Below, piece after piece: positions 1-6,938 of a stretch of 7,313 bases of DNA; position 1 is the first letter of the stretch; the number at the start of each line of letters is the position of its first letter. The notes beneath the pieces are model-generated. The model was not told the origin of the DNA. It did no database searches and worked only from the letters and a program-made list of their open reading frames with translations. Both the position numbers and the translations under genes were made by a program. This stretch comes from CAYZEZ01 sp964477295 (GTDB lineage: Bacteria; Bacteroidota; Bacteroidia; Bacteroidales; SM23-62), in NCBI GenBank assembly GCA_964477295.1, contig CAYZEZ010000243.1, forward strand, positions 1-7,313, given 5' to 3'.

Positions 1-111
1 ATCCAGAGTCCCATGGCCATTGTTATTCTTGGTGGGTTGGTTACATCCACACTCCTGAACCTGATTGTAATTCCTTCAGTCTATTATATAATTGAAAAAA
101 GAAAAAGATGA
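1..111 (+). CDS. C-terminal end of a heavy-metal RND efflux permease (CusA/CzcA-like), partial
   Basis: Frame 1 is open from the window edge to the TGA at 109-111, giving 36 residues. They start IQSPMAIVILGGLVTSTLLN and continue into a hydrophobic stretch with a IPSVYY motif and a basic tail EKRKR. This is the last transmembrane helix and cytoplasmic tail of HAE/HME-type RND transporters; the pattern SPMA-VI-GGL-TST-LNL--P--Y is very characteristic of the CusA/CzcA (heavy-metal) branch. Such inner-membrane permeases use the proton gradient to export metal ions or drugs through a periplasmic adaptor and an outer-membrane channel. The stop codon overlaps the start of the next gene as ATGA, and that gene encodes the matching outer-membrane channel, which supports the call. 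Substrate cannot be told from this tail. The rest of the gene, and probably the adaptor, lies upstream of the window. Confidence 0.88.
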   Translation: MQSPMAIVILGGLVTSTLLNLIVIPSVYYIIEKRKR

Positions 112-1328
112 AACGATTTATCCTAATACCCGTTTTTGTGATTTTTGGGATGAGTGGACAAACCGGCGCCCAGGATTCAAAACAGTACAGTAATCATGAT
201 AATACTCATTTCTTTCCTTCTGCCGACAGCCTGATCACGACCGTCCTGGCAAATAATAAAAAGCTGCGGGCAGCCAGGGAGAAATACCAGGCAACCATAA
301 TGGAAGCCCGAACCGGGATCACTCCTCCGGATCCACAACTTGAAATGGGATACCTTTTTGGAAAACCATCAGAAACCGGAAACAGGATTGATTTTAGTGT
401 AACCCAGCAATTTGATTTCCCGTTGGCATATGTACATAAATCCCGCCTGAAGGATATTAAATCCATCAAAGCTGAGTTAAACTATGATTTAACCAGACAG
501 GAAGCTCTATTGCTGGCAAAAAAACTCTGGATAGAAAGGATATACCTGAACAAACTGGAAGGTATTATCTCCCGGAGACTTGAAGATGCTGAAATGATGC
601 GTGACCACGTCAGACAGAAATTAAGCTCCGGAGAAGTGGGACAGCTTTCTTTCAGCCAGTCCAATCTATTTGTTGTATCTCTGAACAGTGAATATGAGCA
701 GATACTTTCCAACATCAAAACCAACCAGTTATCGCTGGAGGAGATTTGCGGCGGATCATCCATTCCAATTACCGGGACTGATTATCCGGCATCGGTACAG
801 ATTAATCCCGATACCCTGTTGACTGCCTATCGTATAAGCCCTGAATTTCAACTTTATATGAAGGATATGGAGCTAAAAGAACAGGAACAAAAACTTACCA
901 GGAGCACCCATCTACCCAAGTTATCCGGAGGATACTATTCCGAAACAGTTTTAGAACAGCAGTTCAAAGGATTCCTGGTGGGTATATCCCTTCCACTCTG
1001 GGAAAATGCCAATACACTTAAGCAGGCCAAATCGGAAGTATTATTTGCAGAAGCTGATGCTGAAAGGTTTGCAAGTCTTCAACAGAAGGAAATCCTGCAG
1101 AAGTTAAACCAGGTGGAAAGTGTGAAGAAACAGGTTGAAAAATTAGAAGAGGCATTGGGTATGGTTAATGATGAAGAATTACTAAAAATTGCACTGGAAC
1201 TCGGGGAGATTTCCCTTTCAGAATACATTTATTCATCAGATTTATATTTCCGAAATGTCCAGTCACTGATCAGGTTCAAAAGGGACCAGTTGCTGCTGGA
1301 AGCTGAGCTGATGAAGGTTTACCTGTAA
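108..1328 (+). CDS. TolC/CusC-like outer membrane efflux factor
   Basis: A 406-residue outer membrane factor, the exit channel of a tripartite RND efflux pump. Residues 1-21 form a Sec signal peptide (MKRF start, hydrophobic core, probable cleavage at TGA/QD). There is no lipobox cysteine, so unlike many CusC/OprM proteins it is probably not a lipoprotein. The mature part shows the two pseudo-repeats of the OEP family: long amphipathic helices with heptad character (about residues 40-80, 115-205 and 295-350), each paired with short beta segments. Those segments are PDPQLEMGYLFG near residue 80 and LVGISLPLWEN near residue 290, the latter typical of CzcC/CusC proteins. Length is near the usual 400-470. 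The ATG at 108 is supported by the signal peptide and by the 4-base ATGA overlap with the permease gene, which implies translational coupling. Metal export is the likely role from the permease type, but the substrate is not readable here. Confidence 0.9.
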   Translation: MKRFILIPVFVIFGMSGQTGAQDSKQYSNHDNTHFFPSADSLITTVLANNKKLRAAREKYQATIMEARTGITPPDPQLEMGYLFGKPSETGNRIDFSVTQQFDFPLAYVHKSRLKDIKSIKAELNYDLTRQEALLLAKKLWIERIYLNKLEGIISRRLEDAEMMRDHVRQKLSSGEVGQLSFSQSNLFVVSLNSEYEQILSNIKTNQLSLEEICGGSSIPITGTDYPASVQINPDTLLTAYRISPEFQLYMKDMELKEQEQKLTRSTHLPKLSGGYYSETVLEQQFKGFLVGISLPLWENANTLKQAKSEVLFAEADAERFASLQQKEILQKLNQVESVKKQVEKLEEALGMVNDEELLKIALELGEISLSEYIYSSDLYFRNVQSLIRFKRDQLLLEAELMKVYL

Positions 1329-1473
1329 CCGGTTTTATTGATCATTTTAATCCTGATTTAAAATGAACTGCAGATCTCCCTCCGGGTGGTCCGATAATTG
1401 TTTCCTCACCTCCACGATCCGGCAGAATTTTATGGTAATGCCAATATTAATAATAGATTAAAATTTATCATGA

Positions 1474-1890
1474 ACGATCCTGAGGATGCAGATGACCGGG
1501 ACAATGCCCCGCTATGTGATGGGAGTTGGCGGTGACTGGTGGGAGTCGCTAACCACCGTATGGGACAACTGGACTTCCAGTGCAGGCATGGGCATCGGGT
1601 AGTTCCGTTTAGTGAAACTTACAGTTTTTGGATTGGATGGTAAAATGATGCAGATACTGGCAGATAAGCTTTATCCTTCCGGTGAACATACCATCTTTCA
1701 GGCCCCCTCTGAACTGCCCGATGGAATATATTTTTCAAAACTTGAAAATAAGACAATCCCATGTCCACCTGAGCCGGAACTATACAAAATAAAAATATAT
1801 TATACTCTGCAGTTGGCCCTGATGTCAGAATTCCCGGGAGGGTGCCTAAAAAAATCAGGAAATAATTTCCAAAAACAATTCAATAATTAA
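1474..1890 (+). pseudogene. Remnant of a secreted protein with a T9SS type A C-terminal sorting domain
   Basis: From the GTG at 1612 the frame reads VKLTVFGLDGKMMQILADKL, then YPSGEHTIF and LPDGIYFSKLEN. This matches the second half of the Bacteroidota T9SS type A sorting domain (V-L-VFD--G--V--L-----AGEH-----A--LPSGIYFY-L). That domain sends cargo through the type IX secretion outer-membrane machine and is removed at the cell surface. The usual first part, with the PNPF motif and first strands, is absent, and no cargo domain precedes it. In the same frame upstream, 1474-1599 is open (it includes PRYVMGVGGDWWESL, which I do not recognise) and ends at TAG 1600-1602 directly before the sorting-domain residues FRLVKL. 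After the domain the reading continues about 45 codons with no family likeness to TAA 1888-1890. I read this as a deletion-ridden 3' gene end, not a functional 92-residue protein. The domain call is fairly sure; linking the 1474-1602 stretch to the same ancestral gene is only inference. Confidence 0.6.
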
Positions 1891-1942
1891 AAAAAGTGTT
1901 ATACCTTATCAGGATTCATTCTTCAGTAAAAAACTAAAATGC

Positions 1943-2071
1943 TGTCTCAGAAAGTTCTTTTTAGTCATCCTTAACTTGATTCAGGATCTGTAACTAGCTG
2001 ATAATTAGATCCTGATCCCGAGTACTCGGGACAGGATGACCAATAAAATGAAATCAAGTACTTTTGAGACA
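1943..2071. mobile_element. MITE-like 129-bp element with imperfect terminal inverted repeats
   Basis: The left end, TGTCTCAGAAAGTTCTT at 1943-1959, is matched on the opposite strand by the right end at 2056-2071, which reads TGTCTCAAAAGTACTT when reversed and complemented. They differ by one inserted base and one substitution. Inside, GTCATCC (1964-1970) pairs with GGATGAC (2034-2040), so the whole unit can fold on itself. It has no coding capacity. Short size, terminal repeats, internal symmetry and a position between genes fit a non-autonomous insertion element or a relic of a longer insertion sequence. No target-site duplication is evident in the flanks, and no transposase is present, so the family cannot be assigned. 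The right end lies only 34 bases before the kinase start, so the element may supply or disturb upstream regulatory sequence. Confidence 0.5.
2009..2037. repeat. Strong palindrome (REP-like hairpin) inside the MITE-like element
   Basis: TCCCGAGTACTCGGGA at 2016-2031 is a perfect 16-base palindrome. It is extended by ATCCTG (2009-2014) pairing with CAGGAT (2032-2037) across a single bulged A at 2015. The result is a long G/C-rich stem in otherwise A/T-rich DNA. No T-run follows, so it is not a standard intrinsic terminator. In RNA the left arm can alternatively pair with TCAGGATCT at 1981-1989 (partner AGATCCTGA at 2007-2015), giving two mutually exclusive hairpins. Confidence 0.7.
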
Positions 2072-2105
2072 CCCTTCATACCTGGAGATAATAATAAGTG
2101 TTAAT

Positions 2106-5100
2106 ATGATTACTTCTCGCATAGGGAAAAATATCCTAACTATTTGTGCTGTTGCATTCCTCATCAGGATTATCGTAAATCCCCTAAGCATTTCTGCCCA
2201 GGACAGTGATCTTACATTTGAACATATAACGACCAGGGACGGGCTTTCGCAATCGACGATAACCTGCATTTTGCAGGATAGCAAAGGGTTTATGTGGTTT
2301 GGAACACAAACCGGTTTAAATAAGTATGATGGTTACACTTTCACAAATTACCAGGATAAGCCGGATGACACAACCAGTATACTGGGTAGCTTTATTTTCA
2401 GGATTATAGAGGATAGTAATGGTAATTTATGGATAGGTACTGAGGACGGATTAAACATGTTCAATCAATCCGGCAACAATTTCGTTCGTTATCAGCACGA
2501 CGTGAATGATCCATCGAGCCTGGCCGGTACTGAAGTCCGTGCCATTTACCAGGACAACAGGGGCAATCTGTGGGTTGGCACCGTGCACGGCGGGCTCAAC
2601 CGTTTTGACAGGAACAGTAAAAAATTCATACATTATCAACACGATGAGAATGATCCGGGAAGTCTGAGCAGCAACGATATTTGTTCTATTTTTGAAGATA
2701 GCAGAAATAATTTATGGATCGGGTCAATGTATGGAGATATCGATCTGTACGACAGGACAAATGATATCTTTCGTCCCCTCTATTACAGGAATGAAAAATT
2801 CAGCAAAGATTTAATATGGAATATTACAGGTGACAGGGAAGGCAATATCTGGATCAGTACCTATCGAAGCGGCCTTTATTTAGTTAGCTTAGCCGGTAAT
2901 GGAGAACATGAGATTGTCCATTATACACATGATATTAATAATGAGAGTTCCATAAGTGGCAATTATATATTTACGGTTTTTGAAGATAGCAATGGACGGC
3001 TCTGGGTGGGTACGGAAAACGAAGGATTGAACTTATTCGACAGGAATAATGGTACATTCATTCATTACAGGTCAGATCCCTTTGACGATAAAAGTCTGAA
3101 CAATAATTCAATCTGGTCCATTTACGAAGACAAAACGGGAAACCTGTGGATCGGAACACATGCAGGGGGTATCAACCTGCTTGCAAAATACGGCGGATAT
3201 TTTGGTCATTATAAGAATATTCCGGGAAAAGGAAACAGTCTGAGTCATAATTCAGTGACCTCTTTCTGTGAAGATTCCAGGGGCAACTTCTGGATAGGTA
3301 CTGATGGCGGTGGATTAAATCTGTTTGACAGGGAAAGTAAGACCTTTAAAAGCTATAATAAAGAGAACAGCGGTTTAGGCAGTGAAACAGTTTTATCAAT
3401 TTTCGAAGACAGCAGGGGCAATCTATGGGTCGGAACATGGGAAGGAGGGCTGAATTTATTTGACAGGAAAAGTTGCAGTTTCAAAAGATACACCAAAGAA
3501 AACAGCAACCTTTGCAGTAACAGTATCTTTTCAATCCTTGAAGATAACAGGGGTGTTTTATGGACAGGTTCATTTTACGGAGGACTGAGTAATTTCGACC
3601 GGAATCACAATTCCTTTATTAATTACACTCCCGAAAACAGCCATATCATTGATGACCAGATAAGGATGATACTGGAAGATTCCTATGGTAATCTATGGGT
3701 ATGTGGAGCATCCGGCGTGAATATATTCGATCCGGAAACAGAAACCTTTACCACTTATAAATATGATAAAAATGACAATAAAAGTCTGAGTAAAGGATAT
3801 GTCCTTTCGATTCTGGAAGCCGTCGATTCCACCCTCTGGATAGGTACTACAAGTGGTTTGAATAAATTTGACAGGCAGCAACAAAATTTTACCCATTATC
3901 ATATAACAGATGGTTTACCGGATAATGTGATTAAAGGCATACAGGAGGATGGTCAGGGTAATCTCTGGCTGAGCACAAACAGGGGGCTTTCCAGATTGGA
4001 TCCCGGTACCGGAATAATTGAAAAATACGATGTTTCAGATGGTTTGCAGGATAACGAATTTTATCAGTGCAGTTCTTACAAATCCGGTAACGGAGAATTA
4101 TACTTTGGAGGTGTTAACGGCTTCAATGTTTTTAATCCGGAAGATATAAAAGGCAATCCTTATATTCCTCCTATAGTAATCACTGATTTCCAGGTATTTA
4201 ATAAACCTGTTAAGATCGGAAAGAATTCTCCCCTGCAGGCTCATATCAGTGAAGCGGAAATAATAAATCTTTCATACAGGCAAACGGTATTTTCATTTGA
4301 GTTCACAGCATTGAATTATATCTCAAGTGATAAAAACCAGTACAGCTATAAAATGGATGGCTTTGATCCGGACTGGAATTTTGCTGGCACCAGGCATACT
4401 GCATCATACACCAATCTCGATCCCGGAAAATATACCTTCAGGGTGAAAGGATCAAACAATGATGGTGTTTGGAATACGGAAGGAACATCTGTGAAAATTG
4501 TAATTACTCCTCCTTTCTGGAAAACCTGGTTGTTCAGGATAACCGCAATAACATTGCTGGTATTAACCATAATTCTGATATTCTATATAAGGGTCAGGCA
4601 GGTTATAAACAGAAATGTCATGCTGGAGGAAATGGTGAAAGAGCGGACGAATGAAATCAATGAAAAAAATTCAATACTCCAGAATCAAACAGAGGAACTA
4701 ACCTCCCAGCGTGACGAACTGGATAAGTCTAATTCCGTCAAAGACAAACTGTTTTCAATCATATCACACGATCTTAGAAGTCCTTTCAACACACTGAAAG
4801 GATTTACCAACCTGATCAAATCAAGATATGATGGTTATTCCGATGAGGAAAGAAAGAAAATGATCGGGATTATCAATGACTCATCTGATCAGGTGTATTG
4901 CCTTCTTGATAACCTGCTGAACTGGTCCAGGGCCCAGAGAGGTACCCTGCATTTTAATCCCCGGATGACCAATATTGTCAGTTTGATAGACTGTAGAATT
5001 GGCCTGATGAATTTTCAGGCAGAAAATAAAAATATCCTTATTGAATTTGACCATCAACCTGAAGATATTGAGCTTGAGATCGATCCGGACCTTATCGGTG

Positions 5101-5423
5101 TGGTGATACACAACCTGCTCACCAATGCAATTAAATTTACTACCACCGGGGGAAAAATCCTGGTGAATAGTAAAATAGAAAACAACCACCTGATTATATC
5201 TGTCAGGGATAACGGTGTCGGGATTTCTGAAGATAATGCAAAAAAACTATTCAGGAATGATGCTCACTTCACTTCCAAAGGCACTGACCAGGAAGCAGGT
5301 ACCGGACTCGGCCTGTTAATATGTAAGGATTTTATTGAAATACACCATGGGGAATTATGGTTGGAGAGTGAGTTGAATAAAGGATCTGCATTTTTCATCA
5401 GCCTTCCTGTTACACAGATATAG
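2106..5423 (+). CDS. Double-propeller periplasmic sensor histidine kinase (Reg_prop, Y_Y_Y, HisKA, HATPase_c), no receiver
   Basis: A 1105-residue inner-membrane sensor kinase of the Bacteroidota hybrid-two-component lineage. Residues 1-31 are a signal peptide (cleavage near SISA/QDSD). Residues 36-682 hold 14 blades with the signature I-ED--GNLWIGT--GLN-FDR, enough for two seven-bladed propellers (split near residue 378). A Y_Y_Y immunoglobulin-like domain follows (about 690-805, with YSYKMDGFDPDW and GSNNDGVWN), then one membrane segment (808-830) and a coiled coil (about 835-880). HisKA has SHDLRSP with the phospho-acceptor at H888. HATPase_c shows the N box HNLLTNAIKF (N1003, N1007), G1 DNGVG (1035-1039) and G2 GTGLGL (1065-1070). 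All catalytic motifs are intact, but the protein ends there: no receiver or AraC-type regulator domain, so it must signal to a separate partner not seen here. Relatives sense glycans or other periplasmic ligands; the ligand here is unknown. I chose the ATG at 2106 because it gives a proper signal peptide; the longer TTG start at 2064 lies within the MITE-like right repeat. A GGAG at 2084-2087 is too distant to be a good ribosome site. Confidence 0.93.
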   Translation: MITSRIGKNILTICAVAFLIRIIVNPLSISAQDSDLTFEHITTRDGLSQSTITCILQDSKGFMWFGTQTGLNKYDGYTFTNYQDKPDDTTSILGSFIFRIIEDSNGNLWIGTEDGLNMFNQSGNNFVRYQHDVNDPSSLAGTEVRAIYQDNRGNLWVGTVHGGLNRFDRNSKKFIHYQHDENDPGSLSSNDICSIFEDSRNNLWIGSMYGDIDLYDRTNDIFRPLYYRNEKFSKDLIWNITGDREGNIWISTYRSGLYLVSLAGNGEHEIVHYTHDINNESSISGNYIFTVFEDSNGRLWVGTENEGLNLFDRNNGTFIHYRSDPFDDKSLNNNSIWSIYEDKTGNLWIGTHAGGINLLAKYGGYFGHYKNIPGKGNSLSHNSVTSFCEDSRGNFWIGTDGGGLNLFDRESKTFKSYNKENSGLGSETVLSIFEDSRGNLWVGTWEGGLNLFDRKSCSFKRYTKENSNLCSNSIFSILEDNRGVLWTGSFYGGLSNFDRNHNSFINYTPENSHIIDDQIRMILEDSYGNLWVCGASGVNIFDPETETFTTYKYDKNDNKSLSKGYVLSILEAVDSTLWIGTTSGLNKFDRQQQNFTHYHITDGLPDNVIKGIQEDGQGNLWLSTNRGLSRLDPGTGIIEKYDVSDGLQDNEFYQCSSYKSGNGELYFGGVNGFNVFNPEDIKGNPYIPPIVITDFQVFNKPVKIGKNSPLQAHISEAEIINLSYRQTVFSFEFTALNYISSDKNQYSYKMDGFDPDWNFAGTRHTASYTNLDPGKYTFRVKGSNNDGVWNTEGTSVKIVITPPFWKTWLFRITAITLLVLTIILIFYIRVRQVINRNVMLEEMVKERTNEINEKNSILQNQTEELTSQRDELDKSNSVKDKLFSIISHDLRSPFNTLKGFTNLIKSRYDGYSDEERKKMIGIINDSSDQVYCLLDNLLNWSRAQRGTLHFNPRMTNIVSLIDCRIGLMNFQAENKNILIEFDHQPEDIELEIDPDLIGVVIHNLLTNAIKFTTTGGKILVNSKIENNHLIISVRDNGVGISEDNAKKLFRNDAHFTSKGTDQEAGTGLGLLICKDFIEIHHGELWLESELNKGSAFFISLPVTQI
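2211..4150 (+). repeat. Fourteen tandem propeller-blade coding repeats, period about 140 bases
   Basis: The propeller part of the kinase gene is a tandem array at both protein and DNA level. Each unit of about 43-48 codons carries a core like GAAGATAGCAGGGGCAATCT, followed by TGGATAGGTAC or TGGGTCGGAAC and then GGATTGAATTTATTTGACAGG. The best conserved DNA copies lie around 3270-3330, 3405-3465 and 2405-2460. Blades 4, 5, 7 and 11 are the most diverged (blade 5 WISTYRSGLYLVS; blade 7 lacks the FDR turn; blade 11 WVCGASGVN). Such arrays can recombine with other kinase genes of the same type, which is relevant to the broken kinase at the right edge. Confidence 0.85.
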
Positions 5424-5431
5424 TATAATCA

Positions 5432-6892
5432 ATGAGAAAAGTTGTTGTTCTCCTGTCCTTTGCATTTTTCACAACAGGCATGTGGTCACAGCCATTGCCT
5501 GCTAAATCAAATCATACTGTCATTATTGATACAGACTGTGCCATCGACGATATGCGTGCCATAAGCCTGTTGCTCACCCGCCCTGAAATAACCATAGAAG
5601 CAATCTTATTATCCGATGGTTCCTTACCCCCCGGTGAAGGTGTTGAAAAAATCAGGTCCCTGCTGCACGAATTCCGTTGCGACAGCATACCTGTAGCCTG
5701 CGGTGATGTGCATACAGGGATCAGTCCCCCCTGGCGGGAGTTTAACAGGCAGGTAAGCTGGGGCAGTAAACCAGGCAGTAGTGTGACAGGCTTACATGCA
5801 GTGAATTGTCTTTCAGGAAAATTAAGCGAGGCAAGTGAAAAAATTATACTGGTTTGCCTGGGCCCGCTGACCAATATAGGGCAGTTAATAAAAAAGGATG
5901 AAGCACTTTTATCGAAAATTGAACGGGTAATCTGGTATAACGAATCCGTAAAACCCTTACAGGGATTTAATTATGAGTGTGATAAGGACAATGCAGACTT
6001 TGTTTTTCAATCCAAGGTGAGAATTGATGTAATTTCAAACCTGGATAAGGGAGAAATGCTATTCGACACATCAATGTATGCCCTTTGCAAAAAATCAAAA
6101 ACCCAACTTGCAACTGTCCTATACAATGTTCACAGGCAACCGGTAGTTTTTGAAAAATTAAAACAAAATCATTTCATGTTTTGCGACGAACTTACGGCTC
6201 TGTATATAACAAATCCTGAACTGTTCGATATCAATACCCTGATGAAAAATGTCCATGTCAGGTATAACCAGGATTACAATGTTACAGGAATCAAAGAAGC
6301 AATTTCCGATATGATAAACGGAATATATGTTTCGGAACATAACGTTGTATTTAACAAGTTCCCCAGCCAGCGCGAAATGTTCAATTACGATGTCCGCCCC
6401 ATGATGGATTCTGCAATTGCCCGTTACGGACTAGAAGAGTGGAAGGCTAATGTGATGACCGATGAGTTTCACGGACATTTAGGAGTTTTCTCGATAGTCG
6501 GGGCTAAAATGGGTATCAGGGCGCGTGATTTTTTCGGCGTTGGCCCTGATATGCTTGAAGTGATAACCTTCGCAGGGACCAGGCCACCGTACAGTTGCCT
6601 GAATGATGGCATACAGGTAAGTACCGGCGCTACGCTGGGAATGGGAAAAATCCATCTGGCTCCCGATAGCATAGCCCGGCCATCGGCCATCTTTACATAC
6701 AAAAATCACTCAATCCAAATATCTCTCAAAAAGGAATACCTCGAAAAAGTTGATACGGATATCAACGAAGGAATAGTAAAATTCGGATTGATGGACGACG
6801 GCTACTGGAAACTTATCCGCCATAATGCATTAAAATACTGGCTGGAATGGGACAGAAATATTATTTTCGACGTCGTCGAAATAAATCAATGA
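5432..6892 (+). CDS. Periplasmic nucleoside hydrolase-like protein fused to an FmdE-like domain
   Basis: A 486-residue protein with a signal peptide (residues 1-20, MRKVVVLLSFAFF, cleavage near WSQ/PL). Residues 30-330 resemble inosine/uridine-preferring nucleoside hydrolases, calcium enzymes that split N-ribosidic bonds. The metal/ribose site DTDCAIDD (D33, D35, D39, D40) is present, as are LGPLTN (143-148), FNYECDKDNADFVF (N180, D184) and CDELTALYITNPELFD with the calcium-ligand aspartate at D252. The usual histidine of HDP is C251, as in the cysteine-type subgroup. Residues 335-480 resemble the FmdE domain (named from formylmethanofuran dehydrogenase subunit E): FHGHLG (H347, H349), C389-x-x-D392-GIQ, then STGATLGMGK. 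The cysteine of the usual HGHLCPG is missing, and GCT reads GAT, so metal binding is altered or lost. The domains are joined without a frameshift, and both ends look complete. It lies 8 bases after the kinase gene, so co-transcription is very likely. Substrate is unknown. Confidence 0.8.
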   Translation: MRKVVVLLSFAFFTTGMWSQPLPAKSNHTVIIDTDCAIDDMRAISLLLTRPEITIEAILLSDGSLPPGEGVEKIRSLLHEFRCDSIPVACGDVHTGISPPWREFNRQVSWGSKPGSSVTGLHAVNCLSGKLSEASEKIILVCLGPLTNIGQLIKKDEALLSKIERVIWYNESVKPLQGFNYECDKDNADFVFQSKVRIDVISNLDKGEMLFDTSMYALCKKSKTQLATVLYNVHRQPVVFEKLKQNHFMFCDELTALYITNPELFDINTLMKNVHVRYNQDYNVTGIKEAISDMINGIYVSEHNVVFNKFPSQREMFNYDVRPMMDSAIARYGLEEWKANVMTDEFHGHLGVFSIVGAKMGIRARDFFGVGPDMLEVITFAGTRPPYSCLNDGIQVSTGATLGMGKIHLAPDSIARPSAIFTYKNHSIQISLKKEYLEKVDTDINEGIVKFGLMDDGYWKLIRHNALKYWLEWDRNIIFDVVEINQ

Positions 6893-6938
6893 GCTGGCAT
6901 TAAACCCTCCCCGGAGATTTCTGCTTCTGCCACCCGCA

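Larger units (their letters stand above)
1329..2105. other. Gene-poor interval holding decayed coding scraps and a MITE-like element
   Basis: About 780 bases between the efflux operon and the sensor kinase carry no intact gene. From left to right they hold an A/T-only inverted repeat just after the outer membrane factor (1344-1350 with 1358-1364), too weak to call a terminator. Next is a minus-strand open scrap of about 35 codons (1347-1455), then a plus-strand open stretch without recognisable homology (1474-1602). That is followed in frame by the remains of a T9SS sorting domain (1603-1890), and finally by a 129-bp inverted-repeat element (1943-2071). The pattern suggests repeated insertion and deletion at a tolerated site between two operons. 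No promoter for the kinase gene could be fixed with confidence. Confidence 0.6.

Noticed and set aside
1344..1364. Terminator after the outer membrane factor gene
   Set aside because: ATTTTAA pairs with TTAAAAT around a 7-base loop, but the stem has no G/C pair and no T-run follows, so it is too weak to call.
1612..1890. Intact 92-residue gene starting at GTG 1612
   Set aside because: The frame begins inside a sorting domain, lacks a signal peptide or cargo, and its tail past residue 47 or so has no family character. A remnant explains it better.
2064..2105. Longer TTG start for the sensor kinase, adding 14 residues
   Set aside because: The TTG lies within the right terminal repeat of the MITE-like element, and the added residues would precede a normal signal peptide. 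The ATG at 2106 gives a standard Sec leader.
2061..2105. Bacteroidota-type promoter (TTTG near -33, TAnnTTTG near -7) before the kinase
   Set aside because: A TTTG exists at 2063-2066, but no convincing -7 element lies at the right distance before the start codon.
6469..6709. Overlapping minus-strand open frames opposite the FmdE-like domain
   Set aside because: They lie wholly inside the coding frame of a clear gene on the other strand and show no domain motif or signal peptide; they are antisense shadows.
6893..6938. Shared terminator between the converging genes
   Set aside because: CTCC and GGAG near 6907-6916 could pair, but with a four-base stem and almost no loop; no usable hairpin is visible in the 46 bases.
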